From contig CALHIC010000198.1 of assembly GCA_938030845.1 (NCBI GenBank), positions 1-6,442 of the forward strand: DNA of 6,442 nucleotides. The letters are read 5' to 3'. The stretch's first letter is position 1. Each line of letters starts with the position of its first letter. Shown in pieces: positions 1 to 5,862 of the stretch. A program made the translations under genes and the position numbers. This DNA comes from an uncultured Oribacterium sp. Lineage in GTDB: Bacteria > Bacillota > Clostridia > Lachnospirales > Lachnospiraceae. The notes beneath the pieces were generated by a model. That model saw only the letters and a list, made by a program, of their open reading frames with translations, was not told the DNA's origin and made no database searches.

Positions 1-330
1 GGTGGTTTTAGGACTAGCCTTTACTTCCACGTCTTTGGTCTGTACTTCGCCGTCCACAACCCAAGCACCGTTCTCATCTACGGTGTAGCCGTCAGGAGTG
101 GTGGTGGAAAGTAATGCCCAACCTTCCTGGTCGAAATAATAGCACTCTGCTACACCGTCATTGTTTCCGTCTAACCAGAACCAGTCGGAATGAGCATAGG
201 AATGATCTTCATTTTCATACCACCAACGGTTGCTGTTCGCCCCCGCACCCTTATTCCAGTTTGCCAGGGCGGGAATGCTGGAAAGAAGGCTTAATGCCAT
301 CATTGCTACCGCTATTTTCATTTTTCTCAT
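1..330 (-). CDS. Exported protein with Trp/Tyr-rich wall-binding-like module (3' part outside window)
   Basis: Open on the minus strand from ATG at 330-328 to the left edge (110 codons, no stop), so the C-terminal part is missing. Residues 1-23 form a clear Sec signal peptide: basic start (MRKMK), hydrophobic core about 6-18, and an ALA-N cleavage site after residue 23. There is no lipobox Cys. The mature start, about residues 34-93, is rich in aromatics and Gly/Asp/Asn (RWWYEN, DWFWLDGNNDG, CYYFDQEGW, TPDGYTVDENGAW), the pattern of choline-binding/CW_binding-type repeats found at one end of many clostridial surface proteins. A Thr/Lys/Val-rich linker begins at about residue 94. The start is supported by GAGG at 335-338 on the plus-strand coordinates, six bases before the ATG; a second Met at codon 4 is possible. 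The catalytic or effector domain, if any, lies off the window, so the function cannot be named. The protein is probably surface-attached or secreted. Confidence 0.85.
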   Translation of the reverse strand, partial: MRKMKIAVAMMALSLLSSIPALANWNKGAGANSNRWWYENEDHSYAHSDWFWLDGNNDGVAECYYFDQEGWALLSTTTPDGYTVDENGAWVVDGEVQTKDVEVKASPKTT

Positions 331-387
331 ATTTCACCTCATTAAAATGGACTTGGGATAATCTCGGAATCCCTTAAACTCTGCATC

Positions 388-416
388 ATTGTAACGACTG
401 GAAAAGAGAAAGACAA
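388..416 (-). promoter_or_regulatory. Predicted sigma-A-type promoter of the exported-protein gene
   Basis: Read on the minus strand: -35 TTGTCT (416-411), a 17-bp spacer, and -10 TACAAT (393-388). This matches consensus at 4/6 and 5/6 positions with ideal spacing. Transcription would start near 381, leaving a leader of about 50 bases before the ATG at 330. This is a prediction from sequence only. Confidence 0.6.
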
Positions 417-486
417 TAAAGAAAATCTTAAGGATAAAATGTTTTTTATTAAGTAGAGAAAAGATTTTTTCGTTTTTTTCTCTATC

Positions 487-515
487 TTTACCTATGAGAA
501 AAGAAAGGGTATAAT
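487..515 (+). promoter_or_regulatory. Predicted sigma-A-type promoter of gdpP-rplI
   Basis: -35 TTTACC (487-492), 17-bp spacer, and a perfect -10 TATAAT (510-515), with T-rich DNA just upstream (465-479) that could act as an UP element. The start site would be near 522, giving a leader of about 27 bases with no room for a riboswitch. It diverges from the minus-strand promoter at 388-416. Between the two lie short inverted arms AAAATCTT (422-429) and AAGATTTT (461-468), too weak and far apart to call an operator. Confidence 0.7.
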
Positions 516-548
516 AGGGCACAGCGTATTTTTTTAGAAAGAGGAAAG

Positions 549-2591
549 ATGAAGAAAAGAAAATCAATACCAGGGACGATAGACCAGTATCTTCGGTGGC
601 CCATTTGGCTTTCTCTCCTGTGGATTCCTATTTTAATTTCGTTAAGCTTTATCGATTGGAAGGCGTTTTTTGTCCTTCTCTTTTTTGCTGTAGTATATGT
701 CTGTTTTGTACTGTATCTCTATCAGAGCAGAAAGTCCAAGCTGATGTCCTCCCTTTTGGAATTTTCCTTAAAGGCAAATGACAACAACGCCAGACTTTTT
801 GAAGAGATGCCTACGGCCTATTGTATTGTCAATGAAGAGGGAGGAATTCTTTGGGAAAACAAAGCCTTCCATCACATCTTACAAAAAGACAGCGGGGTAA
901 AGAAGAATTTACTTTCCCTTTTCCCCAACATTCAGAAAGAGATTTTGACGGAAAGCGGAGCGGTTTTGGAAGTACATTCTTCCTTTAAGGACAGAAAGTA
1001 CTGCATTGACCTGATTCGTGTGGATTCCTTGCAGGATGCAGAGCCGGAGGCCGTTACCTTATCGGAGGAGACTCGTTTAATCGCGGTTTACCTTCGGGAT
1101 GAAACGGAAGAATTGGAATTACAGCAGAAGCTGGATGAGGAGAGAATTGTAGTAGGTCTTGCCTATGTAGACAACTACGAAGAAGTTATGGAGCAGATTG
1201 AGGAGGTGAGAAGATCCCTGCTTACTGCTTTAGTAGACCGAAAGATTAACCGTTATATCGGTTCTGCCAACGGTGTAGTAAAGAAAATCGAAAAGGATAA
1301 ATATTTTTTCATTCTTAAGCAATCCGCTTTGGAAAAAATGATGGATGACCGCTTCTCCATTCTGGAAGAGGTGAAGAAGGTAGATGTGGGAAATGATCTT
1401 TCCGTAACCCTCAGCTTAGGAATCGGCTTCGGTGCGGGAGACTATGCCCAGAACTATGAGTATGCCAGAACCAGTATGGATATGGCACTGGGCCGTGGAG
1501 GTGACCAGGCTATCGTAAAGACTCCTGAGAAATTAAACTTCTTCGGCGGAAAGAGCCAGAGCACGGAACGTGTTACCAGAGTAAAGGCCAGAGTGAAGGC
1601 TCAGGCCTTCCAGGAGTTAATCGAGTCCAAGGACAAGGTGCTCATCATGGGACATATCAACAGCGATATGGACTGTCTGGGTTCCTCCGTGGGCGTGTAT
1701 CGTATGGTTACCGCCCTGGATAAGAGAGCTTATATTGTACAGAACGGGGTAACCCCCACCATTTTACCCTTAAAAGAGCGTTTTCTGGAAAATGAAGACT
1801 ATCCGAAGGATATGTTTATTGACGGAGAAACCGCGAAGGATTTGGTGGATAACAACACCATGCTGGTGGTGGTGGATTGTGACAGACCGTCCATCATTGA
1901 TGAACCGGAGCTTCTTACCATGGTGAAGACCAAGGTGGTTTTTGACCACCATAGACAAAGCTCCGAAACGATTCAGGGAGCGGTATTAAGCTACTGCGAG
2001 CCCTATGCCTCCTCCGCTTCCGAGTTGATTGCGGAAATGATGCAGTATATTCGGGACGGTATCAAGGCAAAGCCCATTGAGGCGGACTGTATGTATGGCG
2101 GTATCGTGATCGATACCAGAGAGTTTACCAACCAGACCGGTGTAAGAACCTTTGAGGCGGCAGCGTATCTGAGACGTTGCGGTGCGGATATCACCAGAAT
2201 CCGAAAGGTATTTCGAGAGGATTTCAGTGATTATCAGGCCAAGGCGGAGGCCATCAGTCGGGCGGATATTTACCGGGATTTCTTCGCCATCAGCAGTGTT
2301 TCCTGTGAAGGCACGGAAAGCCCCACGGTACTTTGTGCCAAGACGGCCAACGAGCTCTTAAATATTCGGGGAATTAAGGCCAGTGTGGTCTTAACCAAGG
2401 TAAATGATGTAGTGTTCATTTCTGCCCGTTCCATTGACGAGATGAATGTACAGGTTTTAATGGAAAAGCTGGGGGGCGGAGGACACCGCACCGTGGCAGG
2501 AGCCCAGATTAAAGAGGGCGAAGTGGCAGACTGCATTGTGCAGGTCAAGAAGGCCATTGACGAGATGATTGAGGAAGGAGAAGTAGAGTAA
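549..2591 (+). CDS. gdpP: Cyclic-di-AMP phosphodiesterase GdpP (YybT family, PAS-GGDEF-DHH-DHHA1)
   Basis: 680 residues, slightly longer than Bacillus/Staphylococcus GdpP (about 655-660). Two membrane helices lie at about 19-34 and 38-58. A PAS-like domain follows (about 80-185; MPTAYCIVNEEGGILWEN). The GGDEF domain (about 200-325) is degenerate: the signature position reads roughly EKDKY (248-252), so diguanylate cyclase activity is not expected. The DHH domain starts at about 362 with intact metal-ligand motifs: H369/D373/D375 in GHINSDMD, D443 in VVDCD, DHH at 466-468 and D522 in IDTREF. DHHA1 ends the protein with GGGGH (642-646). By family knowledge the enzyme hydrolyses c-di-AMP to pApA at the cytoplasmic face of the membrane, affecting osmotic/potassium control, wall stress and beta-lactam tolerance. 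The start is fixed by GAGG at 541-544, four bases before the ATG. It is first in an operon with rplI; its stop overlaps the rplI start as TAATG. Confidence 0.96.
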   Translation: MKKRKSIPGTIDQYLRWPIWLSLLWIPILISLSFIDWKAFFVLLFFAVVYVCFVLYLYQSRKSKLMSSLLEFSLKANDNNARLFEEMPTAYCIVNEEGGILWENKAFHHILQKDSGVKKNLLSLFPNIQKEILTESGAVLEVHSSFKDRKYCIDLIRVDSLQDAEPEAVTLSEETRLIAVYLRDETEELELQQKLDEERIVVGLAYVDNYEEVMEQIEEVRRSLLTALVDRKINRYIGSANGVVKKIEKDKYFFILKQSALEKMMDDRFSILEEVKKVDVGNDLSVTLSLGIGFGAGDYAQNYEYARTSMDMALGRGGDQAIVKTPEKLNFFGGKSQSTERVTRVKARVKAQAFQELIESKDKVLIMGHINSDMDCLGSSVGVYRMVTALDKRAYIVQNGVTPTILPLKERFLENEDYPKDMFIDGETAKDLVDNNTMLVVVDCDRPSIIDEPELLTMVKTKVVFDHHRQSSETIQGAVLSYCEPYASSASELIAEMMQYIRDGIKAKPIEADCMYGGIVIDTREFTNQTGVRTFEAAAYLRRCGADITRIRKVFREDFSDYQAKAEAISRADIYRDFFAISSVSCEGTESPTVLCAKTANELLNIRGIKASVVLTKVNDVVFISARSIDEMNVQVLMEKLGGGGHRTVAGAQIKEGEVADCIVQVKKAIDEMIEEGEVE

Positions 2592-3040
2592 TGAAGGTGA
2601 TTTTGTTAAAGGATGTAAAGGCATTAGGAAAAAAGGGAGAAATCGTAGAGGTTAGCGAAGGTTACGGAAGGAACTTCATTTTACCTACCAAAACCGGCGT
2701 ACCGGCTGATGCAAAGAACTTAAATACCTTGAAGCTGCAGCTGCAAAATGCGGAAAAGCTGGCAGAGGAAAGACTGGCAGAGGCTAAGGAATTAAAGGAA
2801 AAGCTGGAAGCCATTAAGCTGGTGTTCACCATGAAGGCGGGAAAAGACGGAAGAGCCTTCGGTTCCATTTCCACTAAGGAAGTACAGGAGGAACTGAAGA
2901 AGCAGCATAAGCTTACCGTGGACAAGAAGAAAATGGAGCTGGATGTACCGATGAAGAATTTCGGCGGCTATGACATTAAGGTGAAGCTGCATAAGGATGT
3001 GGAAGCAACTCTTCATGTCAGCGTTCAGCCACAGGCTTAA
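2591..3040 (+). CDS. rplI: 50S ribosomal protein bL9
   Basis: 149 residues, the usual bL9 length. The N-terminal rRNA-binding domain (about 1-50) has the family signature: MKVILLKDVKALGKKGEIVEV followed by SEGYGRNFILP at 22-32, with the conserved GYxRNFL-like core. The long charged connecting helix spans about 41-75 and the C-terminal domain about 78-149 (GKDGRAFGSIS, then KVKLHKDVEATLHVSV). bL9 binds 23S rRNA near the L1 stalk and helps maintain reading frame. The ATG shares one base with the gdpP stop. Its ribosome binding site, AAGGAG at 2575-2580, lies inside the gdpP coding end with a longish 10-base spacing, so translational coupling to gdpP is likely. A terminator follows at 3088-3135. 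Confidence 0.97.
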   Translation: MKVILLKDVKALGKKGEIVEVSEGYGRNFILPTKTGVPADAKNLNTLKLQLQNAEKLAEERLAEAKELKEKLEAIKLVFTMKAGKDGRAFGSISTKEVQEELKKQHKLTVDKKKMELDVPMKNFGGYDIKVKLHKDVEATLHVSVQPQA

Positions 3041-3083
3041 AACAATTACTCATTACCTTTTAGCCACGGGCTTAAAGCAATTA
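3027..3083 (+). repeat. Direct repeat duplicating the rplI stop region (22 bp, two copies)
   Basis: Copy 1 (3027-3048) covers the last two sense codons and TAA stop of rplI. Copy 2 (3062-3083) lies just downstream and matches at 20 of 22 bases; both differences are A to G. The copies start 35 bases apart. Copy 2 begins AGCCACGGGCTTAA and even retains an in-phase P-R-A-stop reading. This looks like a small local duplication of the gene end next to the terminator. Confidence 0.8.
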
Positions 3084-3087
3084 GAAG

Positions 3088-3135
3088 ACTTCTCTCTTTT
3101 TCAGAAAATGATGAGGAAAAGGAGAGAAGTTTTTT
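3088..3135 (+). terminator. Rho-independent terminator after gdpP-rplI
   Basis: Arms 3088-3102 (starting ACTTCTCTC) and 3116-3130 (ending GAGAGAAGT) pair over 15 bp with a single G-U, closing a 13-base loop. T's run from 3130 to 3135. Only the plus strand has the T-run, so it acts on transcripts leaving rplI. It sits 28 bases before the dnaB start and should insulate or attenuate dnaB expression. Confidence 0.88.
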
Positions 3136-3162
3136 AGACCGAAAGTAGAGAGGGAAGAAAGA

Positions 3163-4521
3163 ATGGCAGAACAGGAAGAGCGCCTGGTACTAAGAACCGT
3201 ACCCCATGCCAAGGAAGCAGAGGAAAGTGTCATAGGCGCTATGATTCGAGATCAGGATGCGGTGATGACCGCTTTAGAAATTCTGGTGCCGGAGGATTTT
3301 TATAACAGACAATATCATATTTTGTTTGATGCCATGCGGGAAATGTCTTCGGAGGGCGTGACCATTGACTTTGTCAGTTTGCAGGAGCGTCTACGAAGAA
3401 AGAAGGATGTACCGCCGGAGTTTTTTTCTCTGGAAACCCTTAGAAATTTGGCGATTTCCGTTCCCAGTGTAGGAAATGTGCGTCTCTATGCGGAGATGGT
3501 AAAGGAAAAGTCTACCCTGCGTGCTTTGATTAAAACCAATGAAGAGATTGCAGAGCTTTGCTATAGCGGGAAGGAAGATTTGGAGACCATTCTGGAAAGT
3601 ACGGAGAAACGGATTTTTCAGCTGTTGATGCAGAAAAACAACCGGCAATTTGTTCCCATTGATGAGGTAGCGATGAATGTGCTTCGACGTATTGAAGCCG
3701 CTTCCAAGCAGAAGGAATCCATTACCGGTGTGCCCACAGGCTTTATTGACTTGGATTATCGAACCGCCGGACTGCAAAAATCGGATTTGATTCTGATTGC
3801 CGCCCGTCCTTCCATGGGAAAAACCGCCTTTGTACTCAATATCCTGGATCATGTGGCGGTAAAGAAACGGGAGCCGGCCATGGTATTCTCTTTGGAGATG
3901 TCCAAGGAGCAGCTGGTAAATCGTCTGCTCTCTCTGGAAACCTCCATTGATGCGGATAAGCTGCGAAAGGGAAATCTTACCGATGAGGATTGGGGAAATC
4001 TGATTGAGGGAATTGACCGTATTTCCCATGCCAATATGGTGATTGATGATACGCCGGGAATTACGGTTTCCGAGCTTCGGGGCAAATGCCGGAAGATGAA
4101 GCTGGAAAAGGGTATTTCTCTGATTATGATCGACTATTTACAGCTGATGAGCGGAGAAAGAGGAAAGCGTTCTTCGGAAAACAGACAGCAGGAAATCTCC
4201 GAAATTTCCCGTTCCCTAAAGGCCATTGCCAGAGAAATGGATTGTCCGGTGATTGCCCTGTCTCAGCTCTCCCGAGCGGTGGAACAAAGACCGGATCATC
4301 GCCCCATGCTTTCCGACTTAAGAGAGTCGGGAGCCATCGAGCAGGACGCGGATATTGTAATGTTCCTTTACCGTGATGACTACTATCACAAGGATTCCGA
4401 AACTCCCAATGTGGCGGAGGTTATTATTGCCAAGCAAAGAAACGGCCCCATCGGAACCGTTACTCTGGGATGGCAACCACAATATACAAGATTTGTGAAT
4501 GCAACAAGAGAGAAGCACTAG
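3163..4521 (+). CDS. dnaB: Replicative DNA helicase DnaB (DnaC in Bacillus nomenclature)
   Basis: 452 residues, typical of the family. The N-terminal hairpin/primase-interaction domain spans about 10-115 (PHAKEAEESVIGAMI, EDFYNRQYHILFDAM) and the linker helix about 140-185. The RecA-like motor domain runs from about 186: Walker A ARPSMGKT (214-221), catalytic Glu in VFSLEMS (E245), Walker B IMIDYLQLM (321-329, D324), sensor-like SQLSR (367-371), DLRESGAIEQDAD (385-397), and KQRNGP (424-429) carrying the Lys/Arg finger. It forms a hexamer that unwinds DNA 5'-3' at the fork and recruits primase. No intein interrupts the Walker A site, a common insertion point in this family. The start is supported by AGGG at 3151-3154. 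It follows rplI as in many Bacillota but is separated by a terminator, and I see no clear promoter in the short gap. The stop lies inside the next terminator hairpin. Confidence 0.97.
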   Translation: MAEQEERLVLRTVPHAKEAEESVIGAMIRDQDAVMTALEILVPEDFYNRQYHILFDAMREMSSEGVTIDFVSLQERLRRKKDVPPEFFSLETLRNLAISVPSVGNVRLYAEMVKEKSTLRALIKTNEEIAELCYSGKEDLETILESTEKRIFQLLMQKNNRQFVPIDEVAMNVLRRIEAASKQKESITGVPTGFIDLDYRTAGLQKSDLILIAARPSMGKTAFVLNILDHVAVKKREPAMVFSLEMSKEQLVNRLLSLETSIDADKLRKGNLTDEDWGNLIEGIDRISHANMVIDDTPGITVSELRGKCRKMKLEKGISLIMIDYLQLMSGERGKRSSENRQQEISEISRSLKAIAREMDCPVIALSQLSRAVEQRPDHRPMLSDLRESGAIEQDADIVMFLYRDDYYHKDSETPNVAEVIIAKQRNGPIGTVTLGWQPQYTRFVNATREKH

Positions 4522-4539
4522 GGGCTTCTCTCTTTTGTT
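4506..4539 (+). terminator. Rho-independent terminator overlapping the dnaB stop codon
   Basis: An 11-bp perfect stem, AAGAGAGAAGC (4506-4516) with GCTTCTCTCTT (4524-4534), closes a 7-base loop, and TTTTGTT follows through 4539. The dnaB TAG stop (4519-4521) is in the loop, so the last codons form the left arm. It shares CTTCTCTCTTTT with the terminator ahead of dnaB. Confidence 0.88.
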
Positions 4540-4548
4540 CCGCTGCCT

Positions 4549-4685
4549 CCGTCCTGTCCAGAGCTCTTTTTTCAGGAATGCTCCCGCTATGTTTCGGGAG
4601 CTATCGCCACGCTCTCCAAGCTTCTTTTTTCAGGCACGCTCCTGCTGCCGCCGTTCTATCCAGAGTTCTTTTTTCAGGCACGCTC
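4549..4685 (+). repeat. Repeat block A: three 35-bp units in direct orientation
   Basis: Units lie at 4549-4583, 4607-4641 and 4651-4685. Each has a left part like CCGTTCTATCCAGAG, then a T6 run, then CAGG and a tail ending GCTC (fullest form TTTTTTCAGGCACGCTC). Over the first 30 bases, units 1 and 2 match unit 3 at 26 and 23 positions. Start-to-start spacings are 58 and 44 bases, so the spacers (23 and 9 bases) are irregular. The first spacer forms a perfect 7-bp hairpin with unit 1's tail: GCTCCCG (4580-4586) with CGGGAGC (4595-4601). Confidence 0.85.
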
Positions 4686-4757
4686 TCGCTAAACCTCGGC
4701 TCGTAGCAGTACTAAGCTTCAAACGTCGCTCCGCTTGTTTTCAGCAAGTACTGACGG

Positions 4758-4899
4758 CCTCACATTGCCTTCAAAAAGAACTCTAGATGGAACGGCTACT
4801 GTTGGGCGTGGCTGGTACCTCATATTGCCTTCTAAAAGAAAATCGGATAGAGCGGCCGGTGCCTCACATTGCCTTAAAAAAGGACTCTGGATAGAACGG
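4758..4899 (-). repeat. Repeat block B: three 38-bp units inverted relative to block A
   Basis: Units lie at 4758-4795, 4818-4855 and 4862-4899. On the minus strand they read like block A units (CCGTTCTATCCAGAG, then a T-rich run) but share a different tail, AAGGCAATGTGAGG. Against the first 30 bases of block A unit 3, the units match at 26, 22 and 28 positions. Start spacings are 60 and 44 bases. Blocks A and B are thus inverted relatives belonging to two tail subfamilies. Confidence 0.85.
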
Positions 4900-4992
4900 C
4901 TGGTGCTAGGAGAGGAAATGTAATAAAGCCCCAATTCCAAAGAAATCACAATAGAACGGTTAAAATCTGAAAGATACTATGGTGTGGCTGGG

Positions 4993-5008
4993 CTTTCAAG
5001 CTTAAAAG
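4993..5008. repeat. Imperfect 16-bp palindrome upstream of the HEAT-like gene
   Basis: CTTTCAAGCTTAAAAG is self-complementary at 14 of 16 positions around a central AAGCTT. It sits about 55 bases before the ATG at 5062, a plausible operator position, but short palindromes in AT-rich DNA arise by chance and no promoter can be placed beside it. Confidence 0.3.
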
Positions 5009-5061
5009 ATGTAAAATTCAGATGATACGAAAAGAATATAGAGATAACGGGGGAAAAGCTT

Positions 5062-5862
5062 ATGGCGGATTTATTCAATAAAAATGCAAGAGAGGCTTTA
5101 GAGGCAAGGAGACAGAAGCCGGAGCTTTCAAGAGAAGCTTTGGAGGATGAATATCGTAAGCTGGAAGCGGAGGAGTTCCCCGATGGAGATAGGATTCGTT
5201 TTATTTCTGCTCTTGGAAACAGTGGGGAGATAGCTTATCATTATCAGCTGATCTGTAAGGACTGGGAAGAAGAGACGCAGCTTTTCTTAGAGAACAGTTT
5301 TGATTGTCACGGAGAAGAAGGTCTGCAGTTTTTATGGGAAAAGCTTTGCAAGATGGACGAGCAGGAGAAAAGGAAGAGAGCATTTACTGCCTATTTGATG
5401 GCAGTATGTCTTTCCAAATTAAAGTATAGAACGTTTTATACTTCTTATTGTGACTACTTAGCAGCTTTTTTGACCGAGCTTTTGGAAAAAGAAGGAGAAT
5501 CCTTTCTTCGTGCTAAGCTGATTATTGCCCTTGGATGGGTGGGAGCTTCCAACGAAATCGAAGTTCTCATAAAACAAATGCATAGCGATTCGGATGCCCT
5601 TTGCAGGGCTTGGTCTGCCACAAGTCTTATGCAAATGTCTTTTCATCGGGTAAATAAAGAAGTATTACAGGAAAGAACAAAAGCGGCTTTTGCAGGAGCT
5701 ATTTCGGAAGAAAAGGATGGCTATGCCTGTGGGCTGATCTTGGAATCCGTACAAACTATATTTGAGAAAAAGTGGATTACAAGCTCTGCCATAGAAAATA
5801 TAGAACTAGAAAAAATAGAAAAGGCGAAGAAATCCGCCCTTAGATTTTTGTATACTAAGTAA
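5062..5862 (+). CDS. Hypothetical soluble HEAT-like helical protein
   Basis: 266 residues; I cannot assign a specific function. There is no signal peptide or membrane segment, so it is probably cytoplasmic. The first ~38 residues are highly charged and helical (NAREALEARRQKPELSREAL), suggesting a solvent-exposed or coiled helix. The body alternates amphipathic helices. The clearest HEAT-like pair of helices is about 148-192 (FLRAKLIIALGWVGASNEIEVLI, then ALCRAWSATSLMQM), with the Arg-Ala-x-Ala-x-x-Leu rhythm of such repeats. Cysteines are scattered (65, 82, 96, 116, 130, 181, 223) with no metal motif. The start is supported by GGGGGA at 5049-5054, seven bases before the ATG; codon use looks like the neighbours. 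It stands alone: the dnaB terminator and repeat array lie upstream and a convergent gene downstream. Family knowledge suggests a protein-binding scaffold; an immunity-protein or adaptor role is only speculation. Confidence 0.85.
   Translation: MADLFNKNAREALEARRQKPELSREALEDEYRKLEAEEFPDGDRIRFISALGNSGEIAYHYQLICKDWEEETQLFLENSFDCHGEEGLQFLWEKLCKMDEQEKRKRAFTAYLMAVCLSKLKYRTFYTSYCDYLAAFLTELLEKEGESFLRAKLIIALGWVGASNEIEVLIKQMHSDSDALCRAWSATSLMQMSFHRVNKEVLQERTKAAFAGAISEEKDGYACGLILESVQTIFEKKWITSSAIENIELEKIEKAKKSALRFLYTK

Larger units (their letters stand above)
4522..5061. other. 540-base non-coding region filled by an inverted repeat array
   Basis: No credible gene is visible here. Short open frames exist on both strands, but they lack a good start site and their sequences simply echo the DNA repeats. 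From left to right it holds: the end of the dnaB terminator; repeat block A (4549-4685); a unique centre (4686-4757) with CAGTACT at 4707-4713 and its inverted partner AGTACTG at 4747-4753; repeat block B in opposite orientation (4758-4899); a possible 9-base remnant, ATAGAACGG, at 4951-4959; and an AT-rich leader before the next gene. In that leader AAAGCCC (4925-4931) and GGGCTTT (4990-4996) are complementary. No convincing promoter is seen; TAAAAT at 5012-5017 is a -10-like string without a good -35. Confidence 0.75.

Noticed and set aside
516..548. c-di-AMP (ydaO) riboswitch ahead of gdpP
   Set aside because: The predicted leader is only about 27 bases, too short for any known riboswitch.
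334..567. 77-codon minus-strand open frame over the divergent promoters
   Set aside because: It is low-complexity Phe/Ser/Lys-rich sequence from AT-rich DNA, covers both predicted promoters and the gdpP start, and has no family resemblance.
3391..4029. 212-codon open frame on the minus strand inside dnaB
   Set aside because: It lies wholly antisense to a clear dnaB with intact motifs, has no recognisable domain, and its composition is what antisense frames of coding DNA give.
4549..4899. CRISPR array
   Set aside because: Units are diverged, occur in both orientations, have spacers of 6-23 bases, and no cas gene is near.
4651..4899. DnaA boxes or an origin in the repeats (CTATCCAGA resembles TTATCCACA)
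   Set aside because: Only two of six units come as close as 7 of 9, there is no dnaA or AT-rich unwinding element, and the similarity is explained by the repeat consensus.
4549..4899. Insertion sequence or MITE bounded by the outermost inverted units
   Set aside because: No transposase and no target-site duplication seen at the borders; inner copies match better than the outer pair, so the ends are not special.
4470..4949. Several 60-95 codon open frames on both strands across the repeat array
   Set aside because: Their peptides (for example LSRALFSG and LSRVLFSG) are translations of the DNA repeats, one begins within dnaB, another uses TTG, and none has a good ribosome binding site.
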